From the IMG/VR virus record IMGVR_UViG_3300036790_000468, positions 1 to 64,000 of that record: a stretch of 64,000 nucleotides of DNA, one strand, 5' to 3'. The position numbers and the translations under genes are program-made. Source of the stretch: a virus. The notes under the pieces were generated by a model, which saw nothing but the letters and a program-made list of their open reading frames with translations, ran no database searches and had not been told where the DNA came from. This document shows positions 1 to 8,270 of the stretch, one piece after another; position 1 is the stretch's first letter, and each line of letters opens with the position of its first letter.

Positions 1-400
1 GGCGGTACACCTGGCCGTCCACCTGGCCGTGCACCTGGCCTTGCACCTGGCCTTGCACCTGGCCTTGCACCTGGCCGTGCACCTGGCCGTCCACCTGGCC
101 TTGCACCTGGCCGTACACCTGGCCGTGCACCTGGCCTTGCACCTGGCCGTACACCTGGCCGTACACCTGGTCGCCCACCTGGCCGTACACCTGGTCGCCC
201 ACCTGGCCGTACACCTGGCGGTACACCTGGCCTTGCACCTGGCCGTGCACCTGGCCGTGCACCTGGCCTTGCACCTGGCCGTGCACCTGGCCGTGCACCT
301 GGCGGTACACCTGGCGGTACACCTGGCCGTCCACCTGGTCGCCCACCTGGTCGCCCACCTGGCCGTACACCTGGCCGTACACCTGGCCGTCCACCTGGCC
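1..400. repeat. 12-bp tandem repeat array (about 33 copies)
   Basis: The plus strand repeats a degenerate 12-mer, CACCTGGCCGTN or CACCTGGCCTTG, with variants CACCTGGTCGCC and CACCTGGCGGTA, without interruption from the window edge to about position 400. The period is a whole number of codons, so the array is translatable in every frame. The minus strand reads it as a GQVx repeat inside a gene. The array continues off the left edge. Confidence 0.95.
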
Positions 401-649
401 GCGATGCCGCAGCCCATCAGCCACGATCTCCGGGGCGACCGCCTGCCCGACCACCCCGGCCCACGGCGAGCCGAGCCAGATCATGAACCGGGGCGGCTCC
501 AGACCCGCAGCACGGTACGCGGCACGCACGCCTCCCTCGGCCGCCGACCGGTCGGCGCGCTCGGTGGACAGGCCGTGCGCAATCCACTCGTCGCGCACGA
601 CGGAAAGGAGGGTTTCCTGCTCGGGCGTCAGTGTGGTGAGCTTCGTCAT
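1..649 (-). CDS. GQVx-repeat protein, 3' end outside window
   Basis: An ATG at 649 has a GAGGAAC ribosome-binding site six bases upstream, and the frame stays open to the window edge. The first 80 or so residues form a unique N-terminal domain (start MTKLTTLTPEQE, then motifs DEWIAHGLSTERAD and PPRFMIWLGSPWAG). After that the chain is a tetrapeptide repeat of the type GQVx/DQVx, where x is D, Y, H, Q or G. Proteins with such a head followed by long QV-rich repeats are common in actinomycete genomes and phages and are often given DUF numbers (DUF6745-like; family assignment from memory). The role is unknown. It is the last visible gene of the leftward early operon of prophage A. Confidence 0.8.
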   Translation of the reverse strand, partial: MTKLTTLTPEQETLLSVVRDEWIAHGLSTERADRSAAEGGVRAAYRAAGLEPPRFMIWLGSPWAGVVGQAVAPEIVADGLRHRGQVDGQVYGQVYGQVGDQVGDQVDGQVYRQVYRQVHGQVHGQVQGQVHGQVHGQVQGQVYRQVYGQVGDQVYGQVGDQVYGQVYGQVQGQVHGQVYGQVQGQVDGQVHGQVQGQVQGQVQGQVHGQVDGQVYR

Positions 650-679
650 GATGTTCCTCGGGTGGTATGTGGTTGGTGT

Positions 680-714
680 CCCCTCCCGCCGCGATAGGCC
701 AGCGGCGGGAGGGG
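680..714 (-). terminator. 12-bp-stem hairpin between two leftward genes
   Basis: The arms CCCCTCCCGCCG (680-691) and CGGCGGGAGGGG (703-714) are perfectly complementary, with an 11-base loop. The hairpin lies between the stop of the small membrane protein (739) and the start of the repeat protein (649). No U-tract follows on the minus strand, so it may be an attenuator or RNA-stability element rather than a strict terminator. Confidence 0.5.
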
Positions 715-738
715 CGATTCAGTGGGCCGCAGCCCGGG

Positions 739-1083
739 TCACTCGGCGACGAACCCGCGACGCTCGCCACCCGAACCGGGCGGCCGCTGGTCATCGAGCT
801 CGAGAGCGAGCTCGAGCAGATGCGTCACCTCCGGTTCGTGCGCGGCGAGCATCGCGGCCACGTACGGGCCGGAGTCGCGGCACTGCGCCCAGACGGCATC
901 GACGTGCGCGTGCCGGGCTTCGGCCGCGTCGAGCGCGCCTTTCGCGGCACCGGGGTCACGCCGCGGCAACAGCGCGGGCGCGGCCTGATCGGCGCGGGCC
1001 GACGCACGCCCCAGACCCAGGCCGAGCAGGACGATGAAGGTCACGACGACGGCGACAGCCAGCCAGAACCAGGCGACGATCAC
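739..1083 (-). CDS. small single-pass membrane protein
   Basis: This is a 114-residue protein with one N-terminal hydrophobic helix (residues about 2-24) and a polar, alanine- and glutamate-rich cytoplasmic tail. The GTG start at 1083 overlaps the stop of the Rad52-like gene as GTGA, so translation is probably coupled. No recognisable domain is present. It belongs to the prophage A early operon. Confidence 0.6.
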   Translation of the reverse strand: MIVAWFWLAVAVVVTFIVLLGLGLGRASARADQAAPALLPRRDPGAAKGALDAAEARHAHVDAVWAQCRDSGPYVAAMLAAHEPEVTHLLELALELDDQRPPGSGGERRGFVAE

Positions 1084-2240
1084 GACGCAGCCCCCTGACG
1101 CACCAGACCCAGCGCCCGCGCCCGCAGATCAGCAGCAGCCAACAGGGCATCCGTGACCTGCTGCGAAAGCCACCCCGACTGCGCCAGCACCGCGGCGATC
1201 ACCCCGTCGAGCTCCTCACCGGACTCCGCGGCCTCGATCCGGTCCCGCAGATCCGACTCCGCACGCTCCACCTGCGAGGGCTCGCCGGGCGCGAGACGCT
1301 GAGCCTCGGCCTGGGCCGCAGACGCCTGCTCCGCCTCGGACGGTGCGCCGGCGAACGGCGCCAGCCCGGACAGGATCTCGATCAGCTTCACGGCCTGCGC
1401 GTGCGAGAGCTTCGTGGTCGACGGGACGTCCACGCCGAGGAAGTAGCGCACCCCGGCCAGCTTGCGGTCGCGCTGCGCCGAGGTGACACCGCACTTCTCC
1501 AGGAACAGCTTCGAGATCGCGATGTGCTGGCCCTTGGTCGAGTCCGGCCCTGGTGCGGGCTGCTCCCACTCCGTGTTGTCCTGCGGGCCGCGCTGGGCAC
1601 GCGACTGCGCCGGCTTCGGCTCCCGAACCGTGGGCGCGGGTGCGGCCTCCTGCTGCTCGTCGAGCTCCCCGGACGTCACCGGCGCATCCGCCGGAATCTC
1701 GCCCAACTCCGCCACGCTCACCGCGAGCGGGTGGCCCGCCGTCGCAGCCACGACCGGCAGCGCGTCCTGGCGCCGCGTCTTGCTGTAGAGCGACAGGCCG
1801 AATTGATCGCCGAGGTCGATCGCGCAGCGCTTCAACGCCTGCGAGTACGCCGTCTTCAGCGCGTTGTCGTGCGCGTCGCCGATCGAGGGCTGATTGACCG
1901 ACTCACCCACGGCCGCGCCGTCGAAGTACCCGAGCTCGTTGCCCCAGACGTCACGCAGGTGCAGCCGCAGGCCCACCCGGTAGACGGCGGTGGTGCGGAA
2001 CTTGCCCTCCTCCTTCTGCGGCACGATCCGCTCGTGCACCAGCGTCTCGCTGCGGCACTCCTCGGACCATCCGGCGAACCCGAAGATGCGCGTCAGCCAC
2101 CGGCGCACGTCCCAGGCCTCGAGGTGGTCGTTGCCCTTCTGCTGGCGTACGCGCGCCTCGGAGATCATTCGGAGCAGCAGTTCCACCTGCTCGACGGTCA
2201 GGCCGCGCCGAGGCGTGGCCGCGAGGGTCTCAGTGCTCAC
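1080..2240 (-). CDS. Rad52-like single-strand annealing protein
   Basis: A protein of 386 residues. Residues 1-180 resemble the Rad52/Rad22 annealing fold used by many actinophages: an N-terminal helix with TVEQVELLLRMISEARV, then strands around FAGWSEECRSETLV and FRTTAVYRVGLRLHL, then the hallmark segment DAHDNALKTAYSQALKRC followed by LGDQFGLSLY. The second half is low-complexity Pro/Ala/Glu and a helical C-terminus. Such proteins anneal complementary single strands during phage recombination and usually work with an exonuclease and SSB, neither of which is in this part of the window. The start overlaps the upstream gene's stop. Confidence 0.75.
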   Translation of the reverse strand: MSTETLAATPRRGLTVEQVELLLRMISEARVRQQKGNDHLEAWDVRRWLTRIFGFAGWSEECRSETLVHERIVPQKEEGKFRTTAVYRVGLRLHLRDVWGNELGYFDGAAVGESVNQPSIGDAHDNALKTAYSQALKRCAIDLGDQFGLSLYSKTRRQDALPVVAATAGHPLAVSVAELGEIPADAPVTSGELDEQQEAAPAPTVREPKPAQSRAQRGPQDNTEWEQPAPGPDSTKGQHIAISKLFLEKCGVTSAQRDRKLAGVRYFLGVDVPSTTKLSHAQAVKLIEILSGLAPFAGAPSEAEQASAAQAEAQRLAPGEPSQVERAESDLRDRIEAAESGEELDGVIAAVLAQSGWLSQQVTDALLAAADLRARALGLVRQGAAS

Positions 2241-2740
2241 CGCTGCTCACCGCCGATCAGGCCGTCAGCGCGGTCCATGTCCCGGGCCGCGTCCGCCTGC
2301 TCGTCGCACTCGCCGCAGTCCGCCGAGTCGTGCACGCCCGCGTCGGCCGCCACCTGCTCGAGCGCGTCCCGGGAGACCACGAGTGCCTGGTAGTCCTCGG
2401 TCACGATCGAGCCGTCGGCCATCGCGAACTGCATCCACCGCCGCCCGCGACCAGTGGCCGGATGCCACTCGGCGTGCGGCACCGCCTCGTCGATCAGCAC
2501 CCACCGGTCGGCGAGCAGCAGCTCGTCGCCAGCGGTCAGCTCGCGCGCCGGGCGCGTACTCCCGTCCCCGGACGGCACGGCCAGCTCGGGCTCGAGCTCC
2601 ACCGCGGCCTCCATCGGCGGCTCGGCCACCGGCGTCGGCTCCACCTTCACCGCGGCCGGTGCCGGGGTCCGCATCCACGGCAGGTACCGGCCCGCGGCCT
2701 CGCGGGTGGCCTGCGACAGGCGCCTACGCGTAGGTCCCAT
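2237..2740 (-). CDS. hypothetical protein with C-terminal beta-rich domain
   Basis: The chosen ATG at 2740 (MGPTRRRLSQ) overlaps the end of the upstream gene by 17 bases; a longer frame to 2926 is a shadow of that gene. The product has 167 residues, with an acidic Pro-rich linker and then a domain of about 90 residues containing ELLLADRWVLIDEAVPHAEW and RRWMQFAMADGSIVTEDYQA. This beta-rich module occurs in small actinomycete and phage proteins; its function is unknown. It ends in an acidic, Cys-containing tail. Confidence 0.6.
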   Translation of the reverse strand: MGPTRRRLSQATREAAGRYLPWMRTPAPAAVKVEPTPVAEPPMEAAVELEPELAVPSGDGSTRPARELTAGDELLLADRWVLIDEAVPHAEWHPATGRGRRWMQFAMADGSIVTEDYQALVVSRDALEQVAADAGVHDSADCGECDEQADAARDMDRADGLIGGEQR

Positions 2741-3398
2741 TGCGGAGCACCTCCCCCGCGGTGATCGAGGCGTGCACAGCGGTCCGGACCGCGGGGTCCG
2801 AGTACGTCGAGTCGACCGGCGTGACGACCTGGCGGGCATCGTCGTACTGCTCGTCAGCGCCTTCGAGGCAGTCGGGGCACGACACCTCGTTGTCGTCGTG
2901 GGTGATCCGGCCGTCCGCAGCGCCACAGACCGCGTGTCCGGTGTCGCGGCCCGACTGCGTGAACTGCATCATGTGCGAGATCCGGAGAGCGCCGTTCAGG
3001 ATGTGCACCGACTCGCCGACGACACGGACTTCCTGCCGGTCGGCCGCCATCGCCTCGGCGTACGCGTCCGCGTCGATGATCGCCAGCACCTTGATCGGCA
3101 CCTCGGCGACCTTGATGCGCGTCCACAGGGACATCTGCCAACCCGACGGCTGGCTCCCCTGGGCGTACGGCGTGTGCATCTCGACCGTGCCGCCCGCGTA
3201 CGCGTGGACGGCCTCGATCGCGGCGCCCGCGTCCTTGTGCTGCGTGTAGGCCGTGCACTCCCAGCCCGCATCATGCACCGACCGGCGCAGTTCCACCCGG
3301 TCGAGCTGCGGCAGGTCCAGGTCCGCGCCCACGCCCAGGAAGTCCCACAGCTCGGCCGTCAGCGTGTCCAGCGTCTTCGTGCTCGTCGTCGCGGTCAC
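2724..3398 (-). CDS. hypothetical early phage protein
   Basis: Translation probably begins at the GTG at 3398, which overlaps the previous stop as GTGA, giving 224 residues (VTATTSTKTLDTLTAELWDF). Features include a W-rich stretch (PSGWQMSLWTRIKV) and a possible zinc site made by CGAADG and CPDC about 20 residues apart. No family recognised. It lies within the tightly overlapped leftward operon of prophage A. Confidence 0.6.
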   Translation of the reverse strand: MTATTSTKTLDTLTAELWDFLGVGADLDLPQLDRVELRRSVHDAGWECTAYTQHKDAGAAIEAVHAYAGGTVEMHTPYAQGSQPSGWQMSLWTRIKVAEVPIKVLAIIDADAYAEAMAADRQEVRVVGESVHILNGALRISHMMQFTQSGRDTGHAVCGAADGRITHDDNEVSCPDCLEGADEQYDDARQVVTPVDSTYSDPAVRTAVHASITAGEVLRNGTYA

Positions 3399-3844
3399 AG
3401 TGCCGCCCCCTCGGTCTCCTCGGCGCTCCAGGCCTCCACGGCCGCGCACGGATGGTCGGTGCACAGGTAGATCGAGCCCGCGGGCAGCGGCGCAGTCTCC
3501 GTGCACCCGGTAGCGCAGCAGCGGATCATCACGAACCCGGCCGCGGACAGGTACTGGGCCTGTGCGGCCCGCTCGATCCAGCCGACGATCACCGCCACGT
3601 ACTCCGGCTGGATCTCGGCCAGGACCCCCGCGACCGAGCGCTCACGGGGCCCGAGCACCACCCGGGCCCCGTGCAGCGCGCCCAAGATCATGCCCTCGTT
3701 GATGTGCTCGAGGGCGCGCATGGAGTCGTCCGGGCGGGTCAGGCGCGCGGCCTTGTAGACGGGTTCCGCGTCCATGGCGAGCGCGACGGAGTCGGGGTAG
3801 GGGCCGTGGACGGGCGCGGGGTGGTGCTCGACGACCGCGGTCAC
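3395..3844 (-). CDS. hypothetical protein with Cys-rich C-terminus
   Basis: A 149-residue product. The GTG at 3844 overlaps the upstream stop (GTGA). The N-terminal two thirds look helical. The C-terminus carries CCATGCTETAPL and LCTDHPC, a pattern that could bind one metal ion. No family recognised. Confidence 0.6.
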   Translation of the reverse strand: MTAVVEHHPAPVHGPYPDSVALAMDAEPVYKAARLTRPDDSMRALEHINEGMILGALHGARVVLGPRERSVAGVLAEIQPEYVAVIVGWIERAAQAQYLSAAGFVMIRCCATGCTETAPLPAGSIYLCTDHPCAAVEAWSAEETEGAAL

Positions 3845-4416
3845 GAGGCCACCTCGGCATCCTGCTGCGACGCGTTCGGGTCCAGGTCCGCCAACAGCGG
3901 GTCGAACGCCGGTGCGGCCGCGTGCGCACGCCGCCGGATCTCCTCCCGCACCTGCGCGGCCAGACCCACCAGCTCGGCGGTCCCGTTCTGGACGTGCGCC
4001 GTCACCATCCGCGCCTCATCCCCGCGCGCCGAAGTGAACCGGCGGGCCGGCCCGATCAGCTGGTGCAGGCGCTGCGAGTCGCGCTCGAGCATCTTCCGGG
4101 AGACCCCGAACAGGCCGCGCACCCGCGCCTGCGCCTCGTCGAACGCCGCGTCGACCTCGAGGAACGCGTCCGCCAACTGCTGCTGCGGCACATACGCCAC
4201 GGTCGTCCGGACCGCGCGCTTCGGGGCCTGCGGGACGCGCAGACCCAGCGTCCGCGACCCGCGCGCCGACTGCACCGCCAACACCGGCAACGGCACCGAC
4301 GGGCCCGGCTGCGGCTCGCGCAACACGGCCAGCCACTGCGGCGCGCCCTCGAGGCGGTTGCCCTCCTCGTCGATCACCCGGCGGTGTCGCCGGACACTGC
4401 TAGTACGATGGAACAT
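3841..4416 (-). CDS. hypothetical coiled-coil early protein
   Basis: The ATG at 4416 (MFHRTSSVRRHRR) is preceded by AAGGAG eight bases upstream, so it is preferred over an upstream in-frame ATG. The 191-residue product has a basic N-terminus, a middle segment with QQQLADAFLEVDAAF, and a long helical C-terminal half (about residues 95-170) rich in Glu, Arg and Gln. No catalytic motif is seen. It is co-directional and overlapped with its downstream neighbour. Confidence 0.6.
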   Translation of the reverse strand: MFHRTSSVRRHRRVIDEEGNRLEGAPQWLAVLREPQPGPSVPLPVLAVQSARGSRTLGLRVPQAPKRAVRTTVAYVPQQQLADAFLEVDAAFDEAQARVRGLFGVSRKMLERDSQRLHQLIGPARRFTSARGDEARMVTAHVQNGTAELVGLAAQVREEIRRRAHAAAPAFDPLLADLDPNASQQDAEVAS

Positions 4417-4480
4417 GGACTTCTCCTTCAGGTAGTGGTCCATCCGCGCTCCCTGACTCCAGATCAGGGGGCGCGCTTCG

Positions 4481-4678
4481 CTACTGGGACTTCGAGGGCT
4501 GCGGCGCAGCGGCGAACAGGCGGCGTACCAGCGCGATCGCCTCCGGCGACGGCGGCGGCGCTGCCGCGACCCTCGCTTTGATATCGGCCACGACCTCGGG
4601 CCCGAGACGCGCAAGGAAGTACTCGTCCGAGTACGGCTCGACGTCGGCCCGCACCTCGGCGCTCACCTCGGCGCTCAC
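4481..4678 (-). CDS. small conserved-looking acidic protein
   Basis: This 65-residue gene starts at the GTG at 4678, overlapping the antirepressor stop (GTGA). It contains FLARLGPEVVADIKARV and PPPSPEAIALVRRLF, a motif pair that recurs in small proteins of actinomycete phages, where it follows regulatory genes. Function unknown. A longer frame to 4885 on this strand is out of frame with the antirepressor and is rejected. Confidence 0.6.
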   Translation of the reverse strand: MSAEVSAEVRADVEPYSDEYFLARLGPEVVADIKARVAAAPPPSPEAIALVRRLFAAAPQPSKSQ

Positions 4679-5469
4679 GCCGCGACTCCCTCGGACATCA
4701 GCGCCGGCAGGCTCGCCGTGCCGCCGAGCAGCGCGTGCAGCTCGCCGAGGCCCTTGACCGTGATGCGCACCTGCTGCGTGGCGATGTCCTCGTCGCGCTT
4801 GGGGTGCTCGTAGGTGCTGGCCCGGATGGCGACGCGGCCGCACTGGATGTGGTGCTGGTAGGGGACGTTGTGCCGGTCGATCCACCCGATGTGCCGCAGG
4901 TAGGCGAACAGGCGCTTCTGGCCGCTCGAGATGCGCGGGTCGCGGCAGAGGATCTGAGCGGCCTCGCGGACGGCGTAGTCGCCAGACGCGTCGGCCATCT
5001 CGTCCCAGGCGCGGGCCGCGGGGGCGAGCTCGATCACCTGGAACTCGGCGCGGTGCGCCCGCTCCTCGGCGGCGCGCTTCTCGAGGATGAGGCGGACGTT
5101 GTGCTGCGCCAGCTCGAGCTCGTCAGGCGCCTGCGCCGGCAGTGAATACGAGCCGGTCCTGCGAATCGCCGGGAGCACATCGTGCGTGACCCAGCGCTGG
5201 AACTCGCGGGCGCCGATCGCGTTGCTGCGCATGATCAGCGCGTAGAGGCCCGGCTCGCTGACGACGCTCGCGAGCTGCTCGCCGCCAGGGGTACTCACCA
5301 GATGAGTACCCTTCTCGTCCTCGTCGAGGATGCGCACGGCGTTGAAGGCGTCGCGGTAGCCGAGGATCACGGCGACGTCGGAGCCGACGAACCAGGGCTC
5401 GCCATCGATGACGACCGTCCGGACCGTCTGGCCGGTCGTCGGGAAGGTGAAGGGGATGATCTCGGTCAC
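4675..5469 (-). CDS. phage antirepressor (BRO-N plus ANT domains)
   Basis: A protein of 264 residues from the GTG at 5469. Residues 1-105 are a BRO-N domain: PWFVGSDVAVILGYRD, EDEKGTHLVSTPGG, EPGLYALIMRS, and REFQRWVTHDVLPAIRRTG. Residues about 145-255 match an ANT/KilA-C-type DNA-binding domain (AAQILCRDPRISSGQKRLF, RHIGWIDRHNVPYQ, and VKGLGELHALLGG near the end). Antirepressors of this class relieve repression or alter early transcription. It follows an XRE regulator by a GTGA overlap and opens the leftward early operon opposite the divergent repressor. Confidence 0.85.
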   Translation of the reverse strand: MTEIIPFTFPTTGQTVRTVVIDGEPWFVGSDVAVILGYRDAFNAVRILDEDEKGTHLVSTPGGEQLASVVSEPGLYALIMRSNAIGAREFQRWVTHDVLPAIRRTGSYSLPAQAPDELELAQHNVRLILEKRAAEERAHRAEFQVIELAPAARAWDEMADASGDYAVREAAQILCRDPRISSGQKRLFAYLRHIGWIDRHNVPYQHHIQCGRVAIRASTYEHPKRDEDIATQQVRITVKGLGELHALLGGTASLPALMSEGVAA

Positions 5470-5693
5470 GCGTCCCCCTTGATTGTGATTGCTTCGACGG
5501 GGACCTCGAGGGCTTCGGCGATGCGGGAGAGCGTGCGTGCGCTCGCACCACGGCGACCGAGTTCGATCTGCGAGAGGAACCCGCGGTTGAGGCCCGTTTG
5601 CCGTGAGAGGCCGCGCAGGCCTATCCGTTTGCCCTGTCGGATCGCCCGGATGGCGCTGCGGTTTGCCCTGGCGACATCCCGGTTTGCTGTCAT
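5466..5693 (-). CDS. Cro-like XRE regulator
   Basis: From the ATG at 5693 (MTANRDVARAN) the product is 75 residues and is essentially one XRE helix-turn-helix: LRGLSRQTGLNRGFLSQIE with LSRIAEALEVPVEAI downstream. A longer start at 5744 would run across the operator repeats and is less likely. It is divergent from the repressor gene at 5865, the classic cro/cI arrangement, and is first in the prophage A early operon. Confidence 0.7.
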   Translation of the reverse strand: MTANRDVARANRSAIRAIRQGKRIGLRGLSRQTGLNRGFLSQIELGRRGASARTLSRIAEALEVPVEAITIKGDA

Positions 5694-5705
5694 AGCCCCA
5701 CCGTA

Positions 5706-5849
5706 GAGCAAACCATTTGCCCTCGCAACCCCCCACGTGAGCAAACCGGGGCGTGCGCGGGGGTGCGAAGTGAAAACCGCGCGCTGACTAAAAAGGGCGG
5801 TGTGCTCCCGAACGCTCCTGGCGTTTACTTCTAGGGCGTGCGGTTTGCT
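5706..5849. promoter_or_regulatory. candidate operators in the prophage A immunity region
   Basis: The motif GAGCAAACC occurs at 5706-5714 and 5739-5747. Its inverted partner GGTTTGCT occurs at 5842-5849 and again at 5681-5688 inside the start of the Cro-like gene. The copies sit between two divergent HTH genes, as expected for repressor/Cro half-sites controlling both promoters. That they are operators is inference from position and repetition. Confidence 0.5.
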
Positions 5850-5864
5850 ACCCGATGCGGCACG

Positions 5865-6416
5865 ATGGGCCCCGTGACGTACAACTGGAGCCGCTTAGCC
5901 CACCGGATCCGGAAACGCCGCACAGAACTCGGCCTCACCCAGGCCGACGTGGCCGACCAGGCCGACGTGACGGTGATGACGGTGCGGAACCTGGAGACAG
6001 GAAGAGAGTTCAAACGACTGCCCCACGCGCTGCCGGCTGTCGAGCGCGCCCTTGGGTGGGAGCCTGGCAGCGCCCAGGCCGTCCTCGACGACGGTGAACC
6101 GACGCCGCGTCGCCAAACCGGCCAAGTGGATGTCCAGGATGTGGACAATGCGCCAGCGGATCCACGCTCCGCGTCCTCGAACGGGTTAAACCTCCGCGTG
6201 CAGACCACCCTTGAGCGCGGTGAAACGGTCGATCAGCAGATTCTGGAATGGCCCGTGGGTGGCGAGTCGTTCTCCGTCGTCCTGGTGGCCAAGGTGGGTG
6301 AATACGTATCCGAAGAAGAACGGGCCGCGATGGGCGACAAGATGATCCAATGGGCCAAGGCGGTCAAGAGAATCGAACGCGCGCTCGATACCCCTGATGG
6401 TGAAGGCGGCGACTGA
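5865..6416 (+). CDS. XRE-family phage repressor
   Basis: An N-terminal HTH (LAHRIRKRRTELGLTQADVA, then VTVMTVRNLETG) is followed by a linker and a domain of about 90 residues beginning near QTTLERGETVDQQILEW. The ATG at 5865 or the GTG at 5874 are the likely starts. Neither has a clear ribosome-binding site, so the transcript may be leaderless, as is common for actinophage repressors. The gene is divergent from the Cro-like and antirepressor genes, which makes it the probable lysogeny repressor of prophage A. Confidence 0.75.
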   Translation: MGPVTYNWSRLAHRIRKRRTELGLTQADVADQADVTVMTVRNLETGREFKRLPHALPAVERALGWEPGSAQAVLDDGEPTPRRQTGQVDVQDVDNAPADPRSASSNGLNLRVQTTLERGETVDQQILEWPVGGESFSVVLVAKVGEYVSEEERAAMGDKMIQWAKAVKRIERALDTPDGEGGD

Positions 6417-6537
6417 CCACTCCGCATACCTCACCGAATGTATCCCGCACCCTTGACCGGCACCCCGTACCGGGCCACCCTGAGCAATCCGCCCCGTTCG
6501 GGGGCCCACCGGGGCGAATACAGCAGGGGAGAACCAT

Positions 6538-6750
6538 ATGCACCAACCCGAGGAACATCACTGCGTCCAAATCCACCTCGTTGACGTCGCCGACCCCGAA
6601 GCACCCCCGTGCTGGCCCGGCATCGCCGCCGTCTCGGACGCCGATCACCTCGACATCTACTGCCCCGCCCAGATCGGCCGCGACGCGCGCCAGGTCTGCG
6701 TAGACCTGATCGTCGCCTACTGCCTCGGTCCCCTCGCGCGCACCGCGTAG
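6538..6750 (+). CDS. small hypothetical protein
   Basis: A 70-residue ORF with a good ribosome-binding site (AGGGGAG) six bases before its ATG. It is rich in His, Asp and Cys (EEHHCVQIHLVDVADPEAPP, CWPG, IYCPAQIG, VCVDLIVAYC) and acidic overall. It lies downstream of the repressor on the same strand and converges on the integrase. No family recognised; metal binding is possible. Confidence 0.55.
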   Translation: MHQPEEHHCVQIHLVDVADPEAPPCWPGIAAVSDADHLDIYCPAQIGRDARQVCVDLIVAYCLGPLARTA

Positions 6751-6825
6751 CAGCCTGCTGGCCGCGCCCAGACCCCGCCCGGCCAGAAGCTGCCCGAACC
6801 GCCGCCCCCTTCCCCGGCGCGGGAT

Positions 6826-8253
6826 CTAGTACTTCCACTCCAGGTCATACCGCCCCGGCCGAATCCCCCGGACGCCCTTCCCAGCCGGGTTCATCCACGG
6901 CACCACCAGCGGCCTGATAACCGAACGCTGCCACGTCAGATCCTCCCCGCCCCCAATCCACTTCCCCCGCGCGCCCGGACCCGCGAGCTGTCGCAGCACC
7001 AGCGGCACCGACGCCGACTGCGCCCGCGACCGCGCATCCTCGATCAACGGAAGCAGCTGCTGCTCGAGCGAAGCCAGCGAAGCCGCCGACAGCACGACAC
7101 GCCCGTTCTCCCACCGGCCGGCCAGCGCACGCGCCTCCGCCAACTGCGCCTCGAGGGCCTGCGCCTGCGCCAGGGCCGCGGCCGTCCCGTCATCCGCGTG
7201 CGCGTTCGCGAGAGCCGCCGCGAACTCCGGGCGTTCCACATACTCGAGGAGAGCCAACGTGACGATCTCGTCGAGCACGGGCACCTGAATCGACGTCTTG
7301 AAGCACGCCACACAGATATACGCCCACTTGTCCGGCGCATACGAGCGGCGCGGCCTCGCGATCCCCCTGCACACCGAGCACCGGGCGATCCCCGAGAGCA
7401 GGAACTTCACCGCGTTCCCCTTCGCAGACAGACGCCCCGGATCCGAGAACAGCCGCACACACGCGTAGTACGTCTCCTCATCCAGGATCGGCTCCCACAC
7501 CGCATCCCCAATCACCGTTCCCTGATACTGCCGCTTCCCGATATACGTGGGCTTGCGCAGCAGATCCGGCAGGATCTCCGGCGACCACGGGCGCCCGGTC
7601 GGCCCCGGGATCCCCCGGTCGTTCAGATCCTTCGCGATCCGGTACAGCGACTGGCCGCCCGCCGCACGCCGCGCGATCTCGCGCACCACGGGCGCCTGAG
7701 CGTCGTCCGGGATCTGCTCGAGCAGCGCGCCCGTCCGCTCGTCGTACACGCGCCGGTACCCGTACGGGATGCGCCCGTGCGGCCGCCCACGCTCCGCATT
7801 CAGCCGCACGGTGCGCATGACCCGGTCCCGGATCGCGTCCGCCTCGTCCTCGGCCTGGAGCGCGTTCAGCCCCGTGATGAACCGGTCGGTGCGCCGGGTC
7901 ATGTCGTAGACGGTGCCGTTGTAGCACAGCACCACCCTGTGCTTGACGCACAGGTCCCGCAGCGTCACATACACCTTCAGGTCCCGGTACGCACGGGAGG
8001 CCTCCCACACCACCAGGACGTCGCACCGGCCGAGCCCGATCTCCTCGAGCATCCGCTCGTAGTCGGTGCGCCTGGACTTGCTATGCCTCGAGGCGCCCTT
8101 GCCCGGGTCGGTGAACCGCTCCACGATCGTCCAGCCCTGGCGTTCGCAGAACCGGGCGTTCTCCAGGTTCTGATCCGCGTTGGCCCGTTCGCTGGCGAGT
8201 CCCTTGACGTCGCGTGAGGTGCGGTCGTACACGAAGGCGCGTAGCTGCTCCAT
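6826..8253 (-). CDS. large serine recombinase (integrase)
   Basis: A protein of about 475 residues. The N-terminal resolvase domain has the nucleophile serine at about residue 13 (FVYDRTSRD) and catalytic arginines in RRTDYERML and WEASRAYRDL. A recombinase domain follows (GRIPYGYRRVYDE, IARRAAGGQSLYRIAKDLND, LLRKPTYIGKRQYQG), then a zinc ribbon (CSVC and CVAC) and a coiled-coil region. The set matches phiC31/TG1-type integrases that join attP and attB without host factors. The ATG at 8253 has no clear ribosome-binding site; an in-frame GTG at 8271 is an alternative. It lies beside a large inverted repeat and the immunity region of prophage A. Confidence 0.9.
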   Translation of the reverse strand: MEQLRAFVYDRTSRDVKGLASERANADQNLENARFCERQGWTIVERFTDPGKGASRHSKSRRTDYERMLEEIGLGRCDVLVVWEASRAYRDLKVYVTLRDLCVKHRVVLCYNGTVYDMTRRTDRFITGLNALQAEDEADAIRDRVMRTVRLNAERGRPHGRIPYGYRRVYDERTGALLEQIPDDAQAPVVREIARRAAGGQSLYRIAKDLNDRGIPGPTGRPWSPEILPDLLRKPTYIGKRQYQGTVIGDAVWEPILDEETYYACVRLFSDPGRLSAKGNAVKFLLSGIARCSVCRGIARPRRSYAPDKWAYICVACFKTSIQVPVLDEIVTLALLEYVERPEFAAALANAHADDGTAAALAQAQALEAQLAEARALAGRWENGRVVLSAASLASLEQQLLPLIEDARSRAQSASVPLVLRQLAGPGARGKWIGGGEDLTWQRSVIRPLVVPWMNPAGKGVRGIRPGRYDLEWKY

Positions 8254-8270
8254 GCCGTGAGGGTAGCGCA

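Noticed and set aside
29-697. 222-residue plus-strand ORF made of HLAVHLAL repeats
   Set aside because: It is the reverse-strand reading of the 12-bp satellite. The minus strand has a ribosome-binding site, a unique N-terminal domain and the proper operon context.
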